DNA from: Minisyncoccus sp023229485
GTDB lineage: Bacteria > Patescibacteriota > Minisyncoccia > Minisyncoccales > Minisyncoccaceae
DNA: 64,000 nucleotides
Direction: 5' to 3'
Assembly: GCA_041663645.1 (NCBI GenBank)
Contig: JBAYMH010000002.1
Coordinates: 62,001-126,000 of the forward strand
Part shown: positions 44,947 through 53,111 of the stretch, piece after piece
Layout of the letters: each line of letters begins with the position of its first letter
Numbering within the stretch: position 1 is the first letter of the stretch
Made by a program: the position numbers and the translations under genes
Notes under the pieces: generated by a model
Seen by the model: the letters and a program-made list of their open reading frames with translations, nothing else
Databases searched by the model: none
What the model was told of the DNA's origin: nothing

Positions 44947-45164
44947 CGGGGCTTGAATGAGAAGGCGTAGGCACGACTGGTGCCGAGCCAGGCCTCTAAA
45001 AAATTTTAGTAAAAATTTATTTAGAGGCGAATCCAAGTAACATTGGGGTGCTTTAGTTTTTAGTTCGGGGCTTGGATGAGAAGGTGTAGGCACGACTGGT
45101 GCCGAGCCAGACCGTAAAAATTTTCCAGCAGAAAAATATTTAGAGCCGAATCCAAGTCCCGCAA
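44926..45164 (+). repeat. Tandem 119-bp repeat containing copies of the tRNA-Gln 3' end
   Basis: Unit 1 (44926-45044) and unit 2 (45045-45164) share GGGGTGCTTTAGTTTTTAG, TTCGGGGCTTG.ATGAGAAGG, GTAGGCACGACTGGTGCCG and AGCCAG. Each ends in GAATCCAAGT, the tRNA-Gln T-arm/acceptor sequence, at exactly 119-base spacing (45029 and 45148); unit 2 continues with the full CCCGCAA. Inside each unit GGCAC/GTGCC forms a hairpin enclosed by GGCT/AGCC. Unit 1 has a second hairpin, GCCTCTAAA/TTTAGAGGC (44992-45028), that is degraded in unit 2. Neither unit folds as a tRNA. Function unknown; a duplicated attachment site or structured RNA are possibilities. Confidence 0.75.
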
Positions 45165-45253
45165 GCTTTGGAGTTAAGGCCGAAAAGTATGCAGAATTAT
45201 CTTTTTGTTATATATTTAATTTAGTCAAAATTAAAAGGTAAGAATAAAAGATT

Positions 45254-45259
45254 TATAAT
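45254..45259 (+). promoter_or_regulatory. -10 box of ung (leaderless transcript predicted)
   Basis: TATAAT ends five bases before the ung ATG at 45265, so the first transcribed base should be at or next to the A of the start codon. The -35 is weak (TTAAAA at 45231). Confidence 0.55.
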
Positions 45260-45264
45260 ACAAT

Positions 45265-45933
45265 ATGGACGTACGAATTGAGCCATCATGGAAAAAAGCA
45301 CTTCAGGACGAATTCGAAAAAGAATATTTTAGGAATCTAACAGAATTTGTAAAAGATGAATACAAGGCAGGGACTGTTTATCCGCCACCAAAATTCATTT
45401 TTCATGCATTTGAATTATGTCCATTTGATAAAGTTACGGTTGTTATCCTTGGACAGGATCCTTATCATGGCTTGGGGCAAGCACATGGGCTTTGTTTTTC
45501 TGTTCCTGAAAATATTACCGTCCCTCCATCACTGCGAAATATTTATTTAGAAATTATAAATGATCTTGGTGGAAAAATCCCTACGCATGGAAATTTAGAG
45601 CATTGGGCGGAGCAAGGAGTGTTGCTATTAAATGCAACATTGACGGTGCGAAGTGGACAGGCTGGATCTCACCAGCATAAAGGATGGGAAGAATTTACCA
45701 ATGCGGTTATTCGTACTATTTCTGAAAAAAAAGAAAATGTCGTTTTTATTCTTTGGGGAAGATATGCAAAGGAAAAAAAAGAGTTGATTGATGAAACTAA
45801 GCACTTAATACTTGAAGCAGCACATCCTTCGCCTTTTTCGGCATATGGCGGATTTTTTGGCTGTAAGCATTTTAGTAAAACAAACGACTATCTAAAGGTG
45901 TATGGCAAAAAACCAATTTTGTGGCTTGGATAA
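45265..45933 (+). CDS. ung: Uracil-DNA glycosylase, family 1
   Basis: A 222-residue base-excision repair enzyme that removes uracil from DNA. Motif A is GQDPYHGLGQAHGLCFSVP with the water-activating Asp; motif B is HPSPFSAYGGFFGCKHFSKTN with the catalytic His. The family-1 signature and length match. It is a single gene with its own terminator; the TATAAT box next to the ATG suggests a leaderless mRNA. Confidence 0.95.
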   Translation: MDVRIEPSWKKALQDEFEKEYFRNLTEFVKDEYKAGTVYPPPKFIFHAFELCPFDKVTVVILGQDPYHGLGQAHGLCFSVPENITVPPSLRNIYLEIINDLGGKIPTHGNLEHWAEQGVLLLNATLTVRSGQAGSHQHKGWEEFTNAVIRTISEKKENVVFILWGRYAKEKKELIDETKHLILEAAHPSPFSAYGGFFGCKHFSKTNDYLKVYGKKPILWLG

Positions 45934-45981
45934 TAAAATAATATTGATAGAATAAAAATGCTTAATTTAAATGAATAAACG

Positions 45982-46009
45982 CAAGGGATTAAATTCCTTG
46001 TTTTTATTT
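45982..46009 (+). terminator. Terminator of ung
   Basis: CAAGGGA pairs with TTCCTTG (one G-U) around a five-base loop, then TTTTTATTTTTT, about 50 bases after the stop. Confidence 0.8.
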
Positions 46010-46045
46010 TTTGAGATATAATGAATGTATAATTTTATTTAACTT

Positions 46046-46876
46046 ATGAAAATGAGGTTTCAAAAAAAAGAAACCATTAATAACGGAAAAAAAGTTTTTT
46101 ATTGGGAGAAAAACCTTTCGCAGAAAAAGGTGATGATTTTTTTACATGGATTTCCGGGAAGTCATGGTGGACTTATGGATATGGCAAATGCTTTTGAGGA
46201 TTATAGGCTTATAATACCTGATTTGCCAGCTTGCGGAGAATCGGAGCCATTTGACGGGAAGCATAATTTAGAAAATTATTCGAAATGGTTAAATATTTTT
46301 TTGGATCAACTAGGTATTAAAAAAGTAATCTTAGTTGGCCATTCTTTTGGCTCAAGAATTGGGCTTTATTTCAGTAGCCACTATCAAGGCAAGGTAGATA
46401 AGTTAGTTCTCATAACTCCAGTAGTTAGAGTTGAGGGGATGATTGTGAGACTAGCTGCACTTAATTATAAGATTGCTGAATATTTGCCAAAATCCTTGCA
46501 GAAGAAGTGGCTAGCAAATCCTGTTTATCGTACAGCTGGACATATAATTGTTTTTAAAACTTCTAGTCGTAAGAGGAGACAGTATTTGATCGCAAAAGAT
46601 GTAAAGGAATTTAATCGTCTTGATCCGCGTGCTACTATCGAATTATTTGAAGAGTTTTATGCGTCTGATTTGGTTGAACTTGGGAGTAGGATTAAAGTTG
46701 ATTCCTTGATTATTGCGGGAGAAAGAGATGAGATTGCTCCATTGAATTCGGTAGAAAAATTGGCTGATCAATTATCTAAAGTGGAAATGGTTGTGATGAA
46801 GGGAGAGGGCCATATCGTAGTAGCGGAAAGTCCTTTGTCGACTGCAACTATTATCAAAAAGTGGATTGGGAAATAA
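46046..46876 (+). CDS. Alpha/beta-hydrolase
   Basis: A 276-residue soluble hydrolase. The oxyanion region HGFPGSHGG, the nucleophile elbow GHSFGSR (Ser), AGERDEIAP (Asp region) and GEGHIVVAE (His) give the full catalytic triad. A lid region lies at about 130-195. The substrate cannot be deduced; esterase, lactonase or dehalogenase-like activities are all compatible. A duplicated leader/attenuator element, not this gene's own terminator, follows the stop. Confidence 0.82.
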   Translation: MKMRFQKKETINNGKKVFYWEKNLSQKKVMIFLHGFPGSHGGLMDMANAFEDYRLIIPDLPACGESEPFDGKHNLENYSKWLNIFLDQLGIKKVILVGHSFGSRIGLYFSSHYQGKVDKLVLITPVVRVEGMIVRLAALNYKIAEYLPKSLQKKWLANPVYRTAGHIIVFKTSSRKRRQYLIAKDVKEFNRLDPRATIELFEEFYASDLVELGSRIKVDSLIIAGERDEIAPLNSVEKLADQLSKVEMVVMKGEGHIVVAESPLSTATIIKKWIGK

Positions 46877-46918
46877 TTTGACTTCGGATAATATTTCTGA
46901 TAAATTTAATTTGCGATT

Positions 46919-46990
46919 ATGAAAAATATACAAATCAAAAACATTTATATTTTGTTTTGGGCTCAACGAAGAGTCATTTTTGATTTGTAG
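46919..46990 (+). CDS. Putative leader peptide 1
   Basis: A 23-codon frame beginning MKNIQIKN and containing ILFWAQ. The second copy (47062-47148) has the same start pattern and the same ILFWAQ. The single Trp codon lies on the 5' arm of the anti-antiterminator hairpin. No ribosome-binding site is evident, in keeping with most genes here. Translation is not proven. Confidence 0.35.
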   Translation: MKNIQIKNIYILFWAQRRVIFDL

Positions 46991-47041
46991 GAAATCTATT
47001 ACTTCTATAAAACAAAGCTGACTCTTGCGAGTCGGCTTTTT
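46919..47041 (+). promoter_or_regulatory. Leader-peptide attenuator, copy 1
   Basis: Elements in order: a short leader frame; TTTGTTTT (46951-46958); GGGCTC (46959-46964); loop; GAGTCA (46971-46976); AAAACAAA (47009-47016); and a terminator AGCTGACTC/GAGTCGGCT (47016-47037) with a T-run. GAGTCA can pair with the upstream GGCTC or with TGACTC of the terminator, and TTTGTTTT can pair with AAAACAAA. These are mutually exclusive folds of the attenuator kind. The same set is repeated 152 bases downstream with different loops. Confidence 0.6.
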
Positions 47042-47061
47042 AAATTGATATAAATATAAAA

Positions 47062-47148
47062 ATGAAAAAAATAATAATCAAAAAAAATTATAGCTTGTTT
47101 ATTTTGTTTTGGGCTCAAACATTCGAGTCATTTTTGTTTTGTGGATAA
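47062..47148 (+). CDS. Putative leader peptide 2
   Basis: A 28-codon frame, MKKIIIKKNYSLF..., sharing MK.I.IK and ILFWAQ with leader peptide 1 before the two diverge in frame. Its position relative to the conserved RNA arms is the same, which favours a functional role for translation through ILFWAQ. Confidence 0.35.
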   Translation: MKKIIIKKNYSLFILFWAQTFESFLFCG

Positions 47149-47198
47149 TGTAATATTGTCCATAAAACAAAGCTGACTCGAAAGAGTCAGCTTTTTTA
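47062..47198 (+). promoter_or_regulatory. Leader-peptide attenuator, copy 2
   Basis: TTTGTTTT (47103-47110), GGGCTC (47111-47116), eight-base loop, GAGTCA (47125-47130), AAAACAAA (47164-47171), terminator AGCTGACTC/GAGTCAGCT (47171-47192) plus a T-run. Arms match copy 1 while loops differ. The element ends 17 bases before the GTG start at 47215, so it is well placed to control that gene. Confidence 0.6.
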
Positions 47199-47214
47199 GT
47201 TCTTTGAAAAGAAG

Positions 47215-48201
47215 GTGAATAATTTGTGTTATTACATACATGAAAGTAAGGACTTAGCCTCAGCGATTGAGGCAAGGCAAGAAAAACAGGAACAGATTGC
47301 AGAAAAGATTGATGAATGGGTTTTTTCAAAATGGGGAATTGCTAATTTTTCACATTTATTTGAAAGCTCATTGAAATTGCCCCAAAGTTATACTTATGGA
47401 ACTCTTTGTCGGCAAGTAGCAACTGCACGAATAGAAGAAGTAAGTTTTTCTTTAACGTGCAAATCATTAGGATTAAAACCGTTGGATTTAACTTATCATG
47501 AAGATGCCTTCAGTACTAATAATGGAGATAAAGTCCATTTAATAAAATTGCCCTTAATTACTGGGCATTCAAAAAATGGCAGTCCCATTGTAAAGTATAA
47601 GAAGATCGTTGATTTTCCTCAAGCAGGAATGTTGTTGAATAAAATTTCAATTGATGGAAATGGAACAAATCTTCCTAAGTATCATCGTAATTTAAGAGAA
47701 GACACTTTTGGGAATGATATTCCTCTTGAAATTGATATTGGCTCAACTTTTAAAAAATATCTTCGTGATTGCACCAGTCAGCCAGAATATCTTTATGAAG
47801 ATATTGATGGGATTAGGGTTAAAAAAAATGTTTCTGACGGGTACGAATTATCGCGATCAAATCCTCCTGCGGATTGGTATTATCCTTTGTATCTACTTGG
47901 ATTTATGACTGGCAAGATGGTTCTGTTTGAAACTTACGAAAACCCAAAGGGCAATGTGTGTGACATAAAGAAGCATTTTTGCTGTGCAATGGATATGATC
48001 AAAGAAGAGATTGGATTATATCCTTTGGTGGTAGAAATTCCTCCGTTGCAATTACCTATGATGTATATTAATGAAGCATTAATAGAAAAGGATAATTGGC
48101 AAACCGAATTAATTTATCCTTCGATAGGGAAAAACAGCAGAATTATTGAAGTATTTCAAAATTTTGCTGATCAAACAATATCTTTAAGGAAAAACACATA
48201 G
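47215..48201 (+). CDS. Soluble protein of unknown function behind tandem attenuators
   Basis: A 328-residue protein with no signal peptide or membrane segment. The start is GTG; no earlier in-frame start is available past the attenuator terminator. Features include an N-terminal helical region (ESKDLASAIEARQEKQEQIAEK), a Pro/Asn-rich middle and a pair of Cys in KKHFCCAMDM. I recognise no family or catalytic motif. It is preceded by two leader-peptide attenuators, so its synthesis is probably tightly controlled by some cellular signal. A 17-bp hairpin overlaps its stop codon. Confidence 0.6.
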   Translation: MNNLCYYIHESKDLASAIEARQEKQEQIAEKIDEWVFSKWGIANFSHLFESSLKLPQSYTYGTLCRQVATARIEEVSFSLTCKSLGLKPLDLTYHEDAFSTNNGDKVHLIKLPLITGHSKNGSPIVKYKKIVDFPQAGMLLNKISIDGNGTNLPKYHRNLREDTFGNDIPLEIDIGSTFKKYLRDCTSQPEYLYEDIDGIRVKKNVSDGYELSRSNPPADWYYPLYLLGFMTGKMVLFETYENPKGNVCDIKKHFCCAMDMIKEEIGLYPLVVEIPPLQLPMMYINEALIEKDNWQTELIYPSIGKNSRIIEVFQNFADQTISLRKNT

Positions 48202-48221
48202 TGTTTTTCCTTAAAGATTTA
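48181..48221 (+). terminator. 17-bp terminator overlapping the stop codon
   Basis: TCTTTAAGGAAAAACAC (48181-48197) pairs perfectly with 48201-48217 around loop ATA, followed by T-rich sequence. The left arm encodes the last residues of the gene and the TAG lies in the loop. Confidence 0.8.
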
Positions 48222-48241
48222 TTATTTTAAAATGAAAAAAT

Positions 48242-49186
48242 ATGGAATTTAGTATGGTAAAATTTATTGAGAAGATTATTGGTTTTGGAGAAAGGCAGGG
48301 CGAGATAGAGAAAAAAGTCGCTGATTTTATTATTGAAATTTTGAAGCAAAATGGAATCGAATATTATTTGCATAAGTTTGAAACGGAAATACCCGAGATA
48401 AAAAAATCAATTTTAATGGCTGACTCTAAGTTAATTGATTCAAAAGCAACATCGTTTGTTTCGGGAAAAATAGTGGAGAAGGGTAGTCTTGTGAGCTCAT
48501 TGATCCCATCAAGATTTCTTTTGGATTATCAAAATATAAATTTTAACCCTGCTTGCGATGCTATTTCACAAAGTAATTTTTATTTTTCGCCATCGCTTGC
48601 GATAGCAAAAAAAGATTTGGTCAGTATTATGAATGCGGATAATATTTTTGCAGAAGTTTTGGTTGAAAGAAAAAAGCATGAGTCAAAAAATATTTTAGTT
48701 GGAAATAATAAAAATCCGTATAATATTATTTTTGCTCATTATGATTCGGTTTCCATTGGAGCAACTGATAATGCTTCGGGAGTGGCAGTTGTAATGAATA
48801 CTGTCCTTTCTAATAATGAGTTACTTGAAAAAAATTTATTTGTTTTTTCTGGCAACGAAGAACTGTCTTATGATAAGCCAACTTATTGGGGGCATGGTTT
48901 TCGTGCTTTTGAAGATAGCTATTTTGAATTATTGAAAAATGCTAGAGGAATATTTGTTATTGATTGTGTTGGAAATGGAAAAACAGTTTTGACAAATAAT
49001 CTTGATATTGGCCAGCTGGCATTTCCGATAAAGAATAAGACTATCTTAACTGATAAGATATTTATTATGCATTCGGATATAGAGAAGTTATTTAAAGTTT
49101 ATCACTCTGAGCTGGATGATTTGTCGCAATTGGGCGAAAAAGACTTGGCAGAAGCTTATGATCTGCTTATTGGTGAATTAAAATGA
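48242..49186 (+). CDS. M28-family zinc peptidase-like protein
   Basis: A 314-residue cytosolic protein with the M28 di-zinc aminopeptidase pattern: His166 and Asp168 (AHYDS), bridging Asp176 (GATDNASG), Glu206-Glu207 (GNEELS, base and ligand), Asp241 (VIDCVG) and His288 (YHSELDDL). The typical protease-associated domain is absent, and residues 1-160 are atypical for secreted M28 enzymes. Aminopeptidase or carboxypeptidase activity on peptides is likely. It ends in TGA, showing UGA is a stop in this genome. Confidence 0.75.
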   Translation: MEFSMVKFIEKIIGFGERQGEIEKKVADFIIEILKQNGIEYYLHKFETEIPEIKKSILMADSKLIDSKATSFVSGKIVEKGSLVSSLIPSRFLLDYQNINFNPACDAISQSNFYFSPSLAIAKKDLVSIMNADNIFAEVLVERKKHESKNILVGNNKNPYNIIFAHYDSVSIGATDNASGVAVVMNTVLSNNELLEKNLFVFSGNEELSYDKPTYWGHGFRAFEDSYFELLKNARGIFVIDCVGNGKTVLTNNLDIGQLAFPIKNKTILTDKIFIMHSDIEKLFKVYHSELDDLSQLGEKDLAEAYDLLIGELK

Positions 49187-49282
49187 TGATTGAATAAGCA
49201 AATCGCTGGTTTTTTTGGAAGAAATAAAAGGACTGTTTTAAACGATTATTTTATGATAAAGTATATTAAAAGATAAGAACAT

Positions 49283-49699
49283 ATGGAAAACTGTATTTTT
49301 TGTAAAATAATATCTGGGGATATCCCTTGTTATAAGGTATTCGAAAATGATAAGATTTTTGCTTTTTTGGATATAAGTCCAATTGCAGAAGGGCACACTT
49401 TAATCATTCCCAAAAAACATTTTTCGAATATATTTGAAATAGATAATGATTATTTACAAGAATTAATTTTAGTGGCTAAAGAATTAGCTATAAAGATGAA
49501 GCTTAACTTGGGAGCTGCGGGAGTAAATATTTTTCAGTCTAATGGAATAGAAGGCGAACAGACGGTATTCCATTTTCATTTGCATTTGATACCAAGAAAA
49601 GATAATGATGGTATTAATTTTTCTGAGGTGTTGGTTAAGAATATAAAAAAACTTGAAAGCGAGAGATTTGAAGAGGTAAAAAATATATTTATAAAGTAA
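49283..49699 (+). CDS. HIT-family protein (HINT-like)
   Basis: A 138-residue nucleotide phosphoramidase/hydrolase. It opens with CIFCKIISGDIPCYKVFEND (zinc-type CxxC), has FLDISPIAEGHTLIIPKKH in the middle and the triad HFHLHLIPR at about 105-113. This is the standard HINT layout acting on adenosine 5'-monophosphoramidates. It is a single gene in a mixed neighbourhood. Confidence 0.9.
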   Translation: MENCIFCKIISGDIPCYKVFENDKIFAFLDISPIAEGHTLIIPKKHFSNIFEIDNDYLQELILVAKELAIKMKLNLGAAGVNIFQSNGIEGEQTVFHFHLHLIPRKDNDGINFSEVLVKNIKKLESERFEEVKNIFIK

Positions 49700-49748
49700 C
49701 TATATTTAGAAATAATTGGAAAATACGATATAAAACTAGCCTAAAAAA

Positions 49749-51269
49749 ATGACAACGAAAAAGAAAACAATCAAAAAAGAGGTTTCTTCTCAAGGCAAGA
49801 AAATATTAAAAAAGAAAGAGGTATCAGTGAAGAAGAGTGCAGGTATTGTGAGTAAGGCAAAAAAAATAATTTCTGTTAGGAGAAGTAGGAATGATAGAAA
49901 GCAAGATGACGATAATGAAATTTCTACTAAAAAAGTAAAAATTAAAGTTATTGGAATCGGAGGAGGTGGTGGAAATATAGTTTTTGAGTTATCAAAAAGG
50001 CTTAAGGATTTTTCTTCTCAAAAGATTGAATTTGTTGTTGCTAATACTGATATTCAAGCATTACGTTCTATTTCTAAAAATTTAAAAACTTTTTCATTTG
50101 GTTCAAAGATTACAAATGGTCTTGGCTGTGGTAGTGATGTATCTGTTGGAGAAAGAGCGGCTAGAGAAGATGTCGAAAAAATAAAAAATTTGTTTATTGA
50201 TAAAAAAGATCTTTATATTATAGTTTCATCTTTTGGTGGGGGAACGGGTACGGGAGCCGCCCCTGTTTTTGCAAAAATAGCTAATGATTTAAAGTTATCA
50301 ACTCTTAGTATTTTTACCTTGCCATTTGCCTTTGAAGGTAAGAAAAAGATGGACTATTCTAATAGTGCACTTGAAAAGCTGAAAGAAAATATTAATGCGT
50401 ACATGATTTTGCCTAATGAAAAAATATTTTCACTTAGTCGCGAAGAACTTTCATTTTCGGAGGCTTTAGGCCTGTTGAATAATCATTTGGCAAATTGTCT
50501 TGAGGGTTTATTCAGAACAATTTACAACCCGGGACTAATAAATATTGATCGGGCAGACATCCGGACCGTACTTGAAGGAACAAGGAAGATCGCATATATT
50601 GATATGATTAAAATAAAGAATGTCCAAAACTTAGAAGAATTTACAAAAAATATTCTAAAGAATCCTATTTTAGATTACAATTTTGAAGATGCTGATAATA
50701 TTATTTTTAATATTGAAGGTTCTAAGGATTTATCATTGCAGTCGTTATCTCAGATAAGCGAAAAGATAAGTGTTCATGTTCCGAACGCTAGAATTATTTT
50801 TGGTTTGTCTCAGAATCAAAAATTAAAAAATGAAATAAGAATTGCTATTTTTTCGACAACTTCGGATGGTAAAAATATTACTAAAAATGATTGGAAAGCT
50901 AAAAAGGATAAGCTAAAGCCTGTCGTAAAGGATGGTGTATTGAATTTGGAATTAGAAAGTAAAAAAGAGAAAGTAAAAGAAAATGAGATTATTTCAAAAG
51001 AAGTAAAACCGGCAAAAAAAACACGAAAGAAAGCTTCCTTGAAAAAGAAAGGAGAAAAAATAACAGAAAAATCAAAAGAAGAAATTGTACCAATAGTTAA
51101 AAAAGAAAAATTAGAATCAGTTGAAAATGGCAACAATGTTGAAGATAAGGAAATAAGAAGAAATGCTCTTCAGGTAAAAGAAATTGAACGCTTGGAAAGA
51201 GAAGAAGAGGATAGTAAAGAAAAGATGTTTGATATTCCTGCATTTTTACGAAAAGAAAAAAAGAATTAA
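49749..51269 (+). CDS. FtsZ paralogue with Lys-rich N-terminal extension and canonical C-terminal peptide
   Basis: A 506-residue tubulin-like GTPase. The Lys/Arg-rich N-terminal extension covers about 1-62. The core starts KVIGIGGGGGN, the tubulin signature GGGTGTG is at 163-169, and the T7 catalytic residues are N265, D267 and D270 (NIDRADIRTVL), so GTP hydrolysis should be intact. A charged linker (about 390-490) leads to the last residues FDIPAFLRKEKKN, which match the conserved FtsZ tail peptide that binds FtsA. The copy beside ftsA at 60764 lacks this tail. I infer that this paralogue is the membrane-tethered partner. It lies before galU, away from ftsA. Confidence 0.85.
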   Translation: MTTKKKTIKKEVSSQGKKILKKKEVSVKKSAGIVSKAKKIISVRRSRNDRKQDDDNEISTKKVKIKVIGIGGGGGNIVFELSKRLKDFSSQKIEFVVANTDIQALRSISKNLKTFSFGSKITNGLGCGSDVSVGERAAREDVEKIKNLFIDKKDLYIIVSSFGGGTGTGAAPVFAKIANDLKLSTLSIFTLPFAFEGKKKMDYSNSALEKLKENINAYMILPNEKIFSLSREELSFSEALGLLNNHLANCLEGLFRTIYNPGLINIDRADIRTVLEGTRKIAYIDMIKIKNVQNLEEFTKNILKNPILDYNFEDADNIIFNIEGSKDLSLQSLSQISEKISVHVPNARIIFGLSQNQKLKNEIRIAIFSTTSDGKNITKNDWKAKKDKLKPVVKDGVLNLELESKKEKVKENEIISKEVKPAKKTRKKASLKKKGEKITEKSKEEIVPIVKKEKLESVENGNNVEDKEIRRNALQVKEIERLEREEEDSKEKMFDIPAFLRKEKKN

Positions 51270-51319
51270 TTATTTTTTAAAATAGTTTTTACAAGTTAAA
51301 AATAAAATTATATAAAAAA

Positions 51320-52195
51320 ATGAAGCTAGACGTCAAAAAAGCAATTTTCCCAATAGCTGGCATGGGTACGAGATTTTTACCTTTATCAAAAACTCTTTCC
51401 AAAGAGATGATACCGCTTTTAGATAAGCCTCTTGTTCAATATTCAGTAAAAGAAGCTTATGATTCTGGTATTAAAGAAATACAATTTGTAACAAGGACGA
51501 AACAAAAGGAAGCTTTGGAATATTTTTCTAAAAATAAGAAGTTAGAGGATTTTTTGGCTGAAAAAGGAAAAAAAGAGGAATTAGAATTGCTTCGTAGCGT
51601 GAATGCTTTTAATATAGATTTTTCTTCAGTCGTACAAAAGGTTCCGGCTGGAGACGCTAGTGCAATTTATCGAGCAAAGGATTTTGTGGGAAAGGAGCCT
51701 TGCGGTGTATTTTTTTGTGATGATGTTATCCATTCTGAAGACCCAGGACTTTCTCAATTGATAGAAGTTTTTAAAAATTGCCAATGTCCTGTATTTGGAT
51801 TAAAAAAATTACCTAAAGATAAATTACATAGTTATGGCGTGGTGGAGGGAGATAAAATTGCTAATGGTTTTTATAAAGTTAAAAAAGTTGTTCAAAAACC
51901 AAAAAATGGTGAAACTGATTCTGATTTAGCAATCATGGGAAGAATGATATTAACTTCTGATGTTTTTGATTATATGACAAAGCATAAGAAATTATTGCAA
52001 AAAGATTTTTCTATTGTGCAGATATTAGGAATGATGGTAAATGAAGGAAAGCCAGTTTATGGATATGAAATAAAAGGAGATTGGCTTGAATGTGGAAGTC
52101 GCTCTTCGTGGCTTAGATCATTTTTGTTTTTACTTTTAAGAGACCCTAAATTTGGGCCAGAGACTCGTGAATTTTTAAAAAATGTTAAGTTTTAA
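51320..52195 (+). CDS. galU: UTP-glucose-1-phosphate uridylyltransferase
   Basis: A 291-residue nucleotidyltransferase making UDP-glucose from UTP and glucose 1-phosphate. Motifs: FPIAGMGTRFLPLSKTLSKEM at the nucleotide site, PLLDKPLVQYSVKEA and FFCDDVIHS. It supplies UDP-glucose for glycans that the O-antigen-ligase-like protein at 18614 may use. It ends five bases before trxB and is probably co-transcribed with it. Confidence 0.93.
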   Translation: MKLDVKKAIFPIAGMGTRFLPLSKTLSKEMIPLLDKPLVQYSVKEAYDSGIKEIQFVTRTKQKEALEYFSKNKKLEDFLAEKGKKEELELLRSVNAFNIDFSSVVQKVPAGDASAIYRAKDFVGKEPCGVFFCDDVIHSEDPGLSQLIEVFKNCQCPVFGLKKLPKDKLHSYGVVEGDKIANGFYKVKKVVQKPKNGETDSDLAIMGRMILTSDVFDYMTKHKKLLQKDFSIVQILGMMVNEGKPVYGYEIKGDWLECGSRSSWLRSFLFLLLRDPKFGPETREFLKNVKF

Positions 52196-52199
52196 AAAA

Positions 52200-53111
52200 A
52201 TGATTTACGATCTTATTATTATCGGATTGGGGCCTGCTGGAATAACTGCAGGTATTTATGCGAAGAGGCAAAATCTTGATTGTTTAGTGGTGGGAAAATC
52301 TTTTGGAGGACAAATGATGAATAAATCTGTTGATATTGAAAATTATCCAGGATTTGAAAAGATATCAGGATTTGATTTAATGGAAAAAATGAGGGAACAG
52401 CTCGTGCAAAAAGGAGTACAGATAATAGAGGATGAGGTTTTAGAAGTTAAAAAAAAAGATAATTTTTTTAAGGTAACATTAAGCTCAAAAGAGTTTCATA
52501 GTAAATCAATAATTATTGCTACTGGTTCTAGTTATCGATGCTTGGGGGTTGAGGGTGAGAATAACTACTTGGGACGTGGAGTTAGTTATTGCACTACTTG
52601 TGATGGTCCATTATTTCGAAACAAGGTCGTTGCTGTAATTGGCGGAGGGGAGGCAGGATTTGAGGCTGCAAGATTTTTATCTTCTTATGCTAGCAAGGTT
52701 TATATATTAGAAAAAGGGATAGAAGTGTTAGCTTCAAAAAGTAATCAAGAAATAGTGAGTTCTCTCTATCCAAAAATTGAAGTAATTCTTGAGGTGGAAA
52801 TGAAAAAAATTGAAGGAGAAGAGATGGTAAAAAAAATTGTATTTAAAAAAGGAGAAGATGAAATAATATTACCAGTTGATGGTGTTTTTATTCAGATTGG
52901 ATATGTCCCAGCAAGTAGTATTTTTAATGGGTTAGTGGATTTAAGTAATCGAAATGAAATTTTAATCAATAAGGAAACTTGCGAAACGAGCACTCAAGGG
53001 ATATTTGCCGCAGGAGATGTAAGTGATGGAAAAGTAAAGCAAATTGTTGTTGCTTGCGGTGAGGGTGCGAAGGCAGCGATGTCTGTATATAAATATTTAA
53101 ATAAAAAATAA
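52200..53111 (+). CDS. trxB: Thioredoxin reductase
   Basis: About 303 residues. FAD-binding GLGPAGITAG at the N terminus, NADPH-binding GGGEAGFEAARF, the redox disulfide CTTC in SYCTTCDGPLF and the second FAD motif GIFAAGDVSD. It keeps thioredoxin-like proteins reduced, with the glutaredoxin-like protein at 54626 as a likely partner. An in-frame ATG at 52182 overlaps galU; the ATG at 52200 is the conserved start. Its stop overlaps the eno start (TAATG). Confidence 0.92.
   Translation: MIYDLIIIGLGPAGITAGIYAKRQNLDCLVVGKSFGGQMMNKSVDIENYPGFEKISGFDLMEKMREQLVQKGVQIIEDEVLEVKKKDNFFKVTLSSKEFHSKSIIIATGSSYRCLGVEGENNYLGRGVSYCTTCDGPLFRNKVVAVIGGGEAGFEAARFLSSYASKVYILEKGIEVLASKSNQEIVSSLYPKIEVILEVEMKKIEGEEMVKKIVFKKGEDEIILPVDGVFIQIGYVPASSIFNGLVDLSNRNEILINKETCETSTQGIFAAGDVSDGKVKQIVVACGEGAKAAMSVYKYLNKK

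Noticed and set aside
44926..45164. Extra tRNA genes in the tandem repeat
   Set aside because: Only the T-arm/acceptor end is copied; no D arm, anticodon arm or 5' acceptor strand is present.
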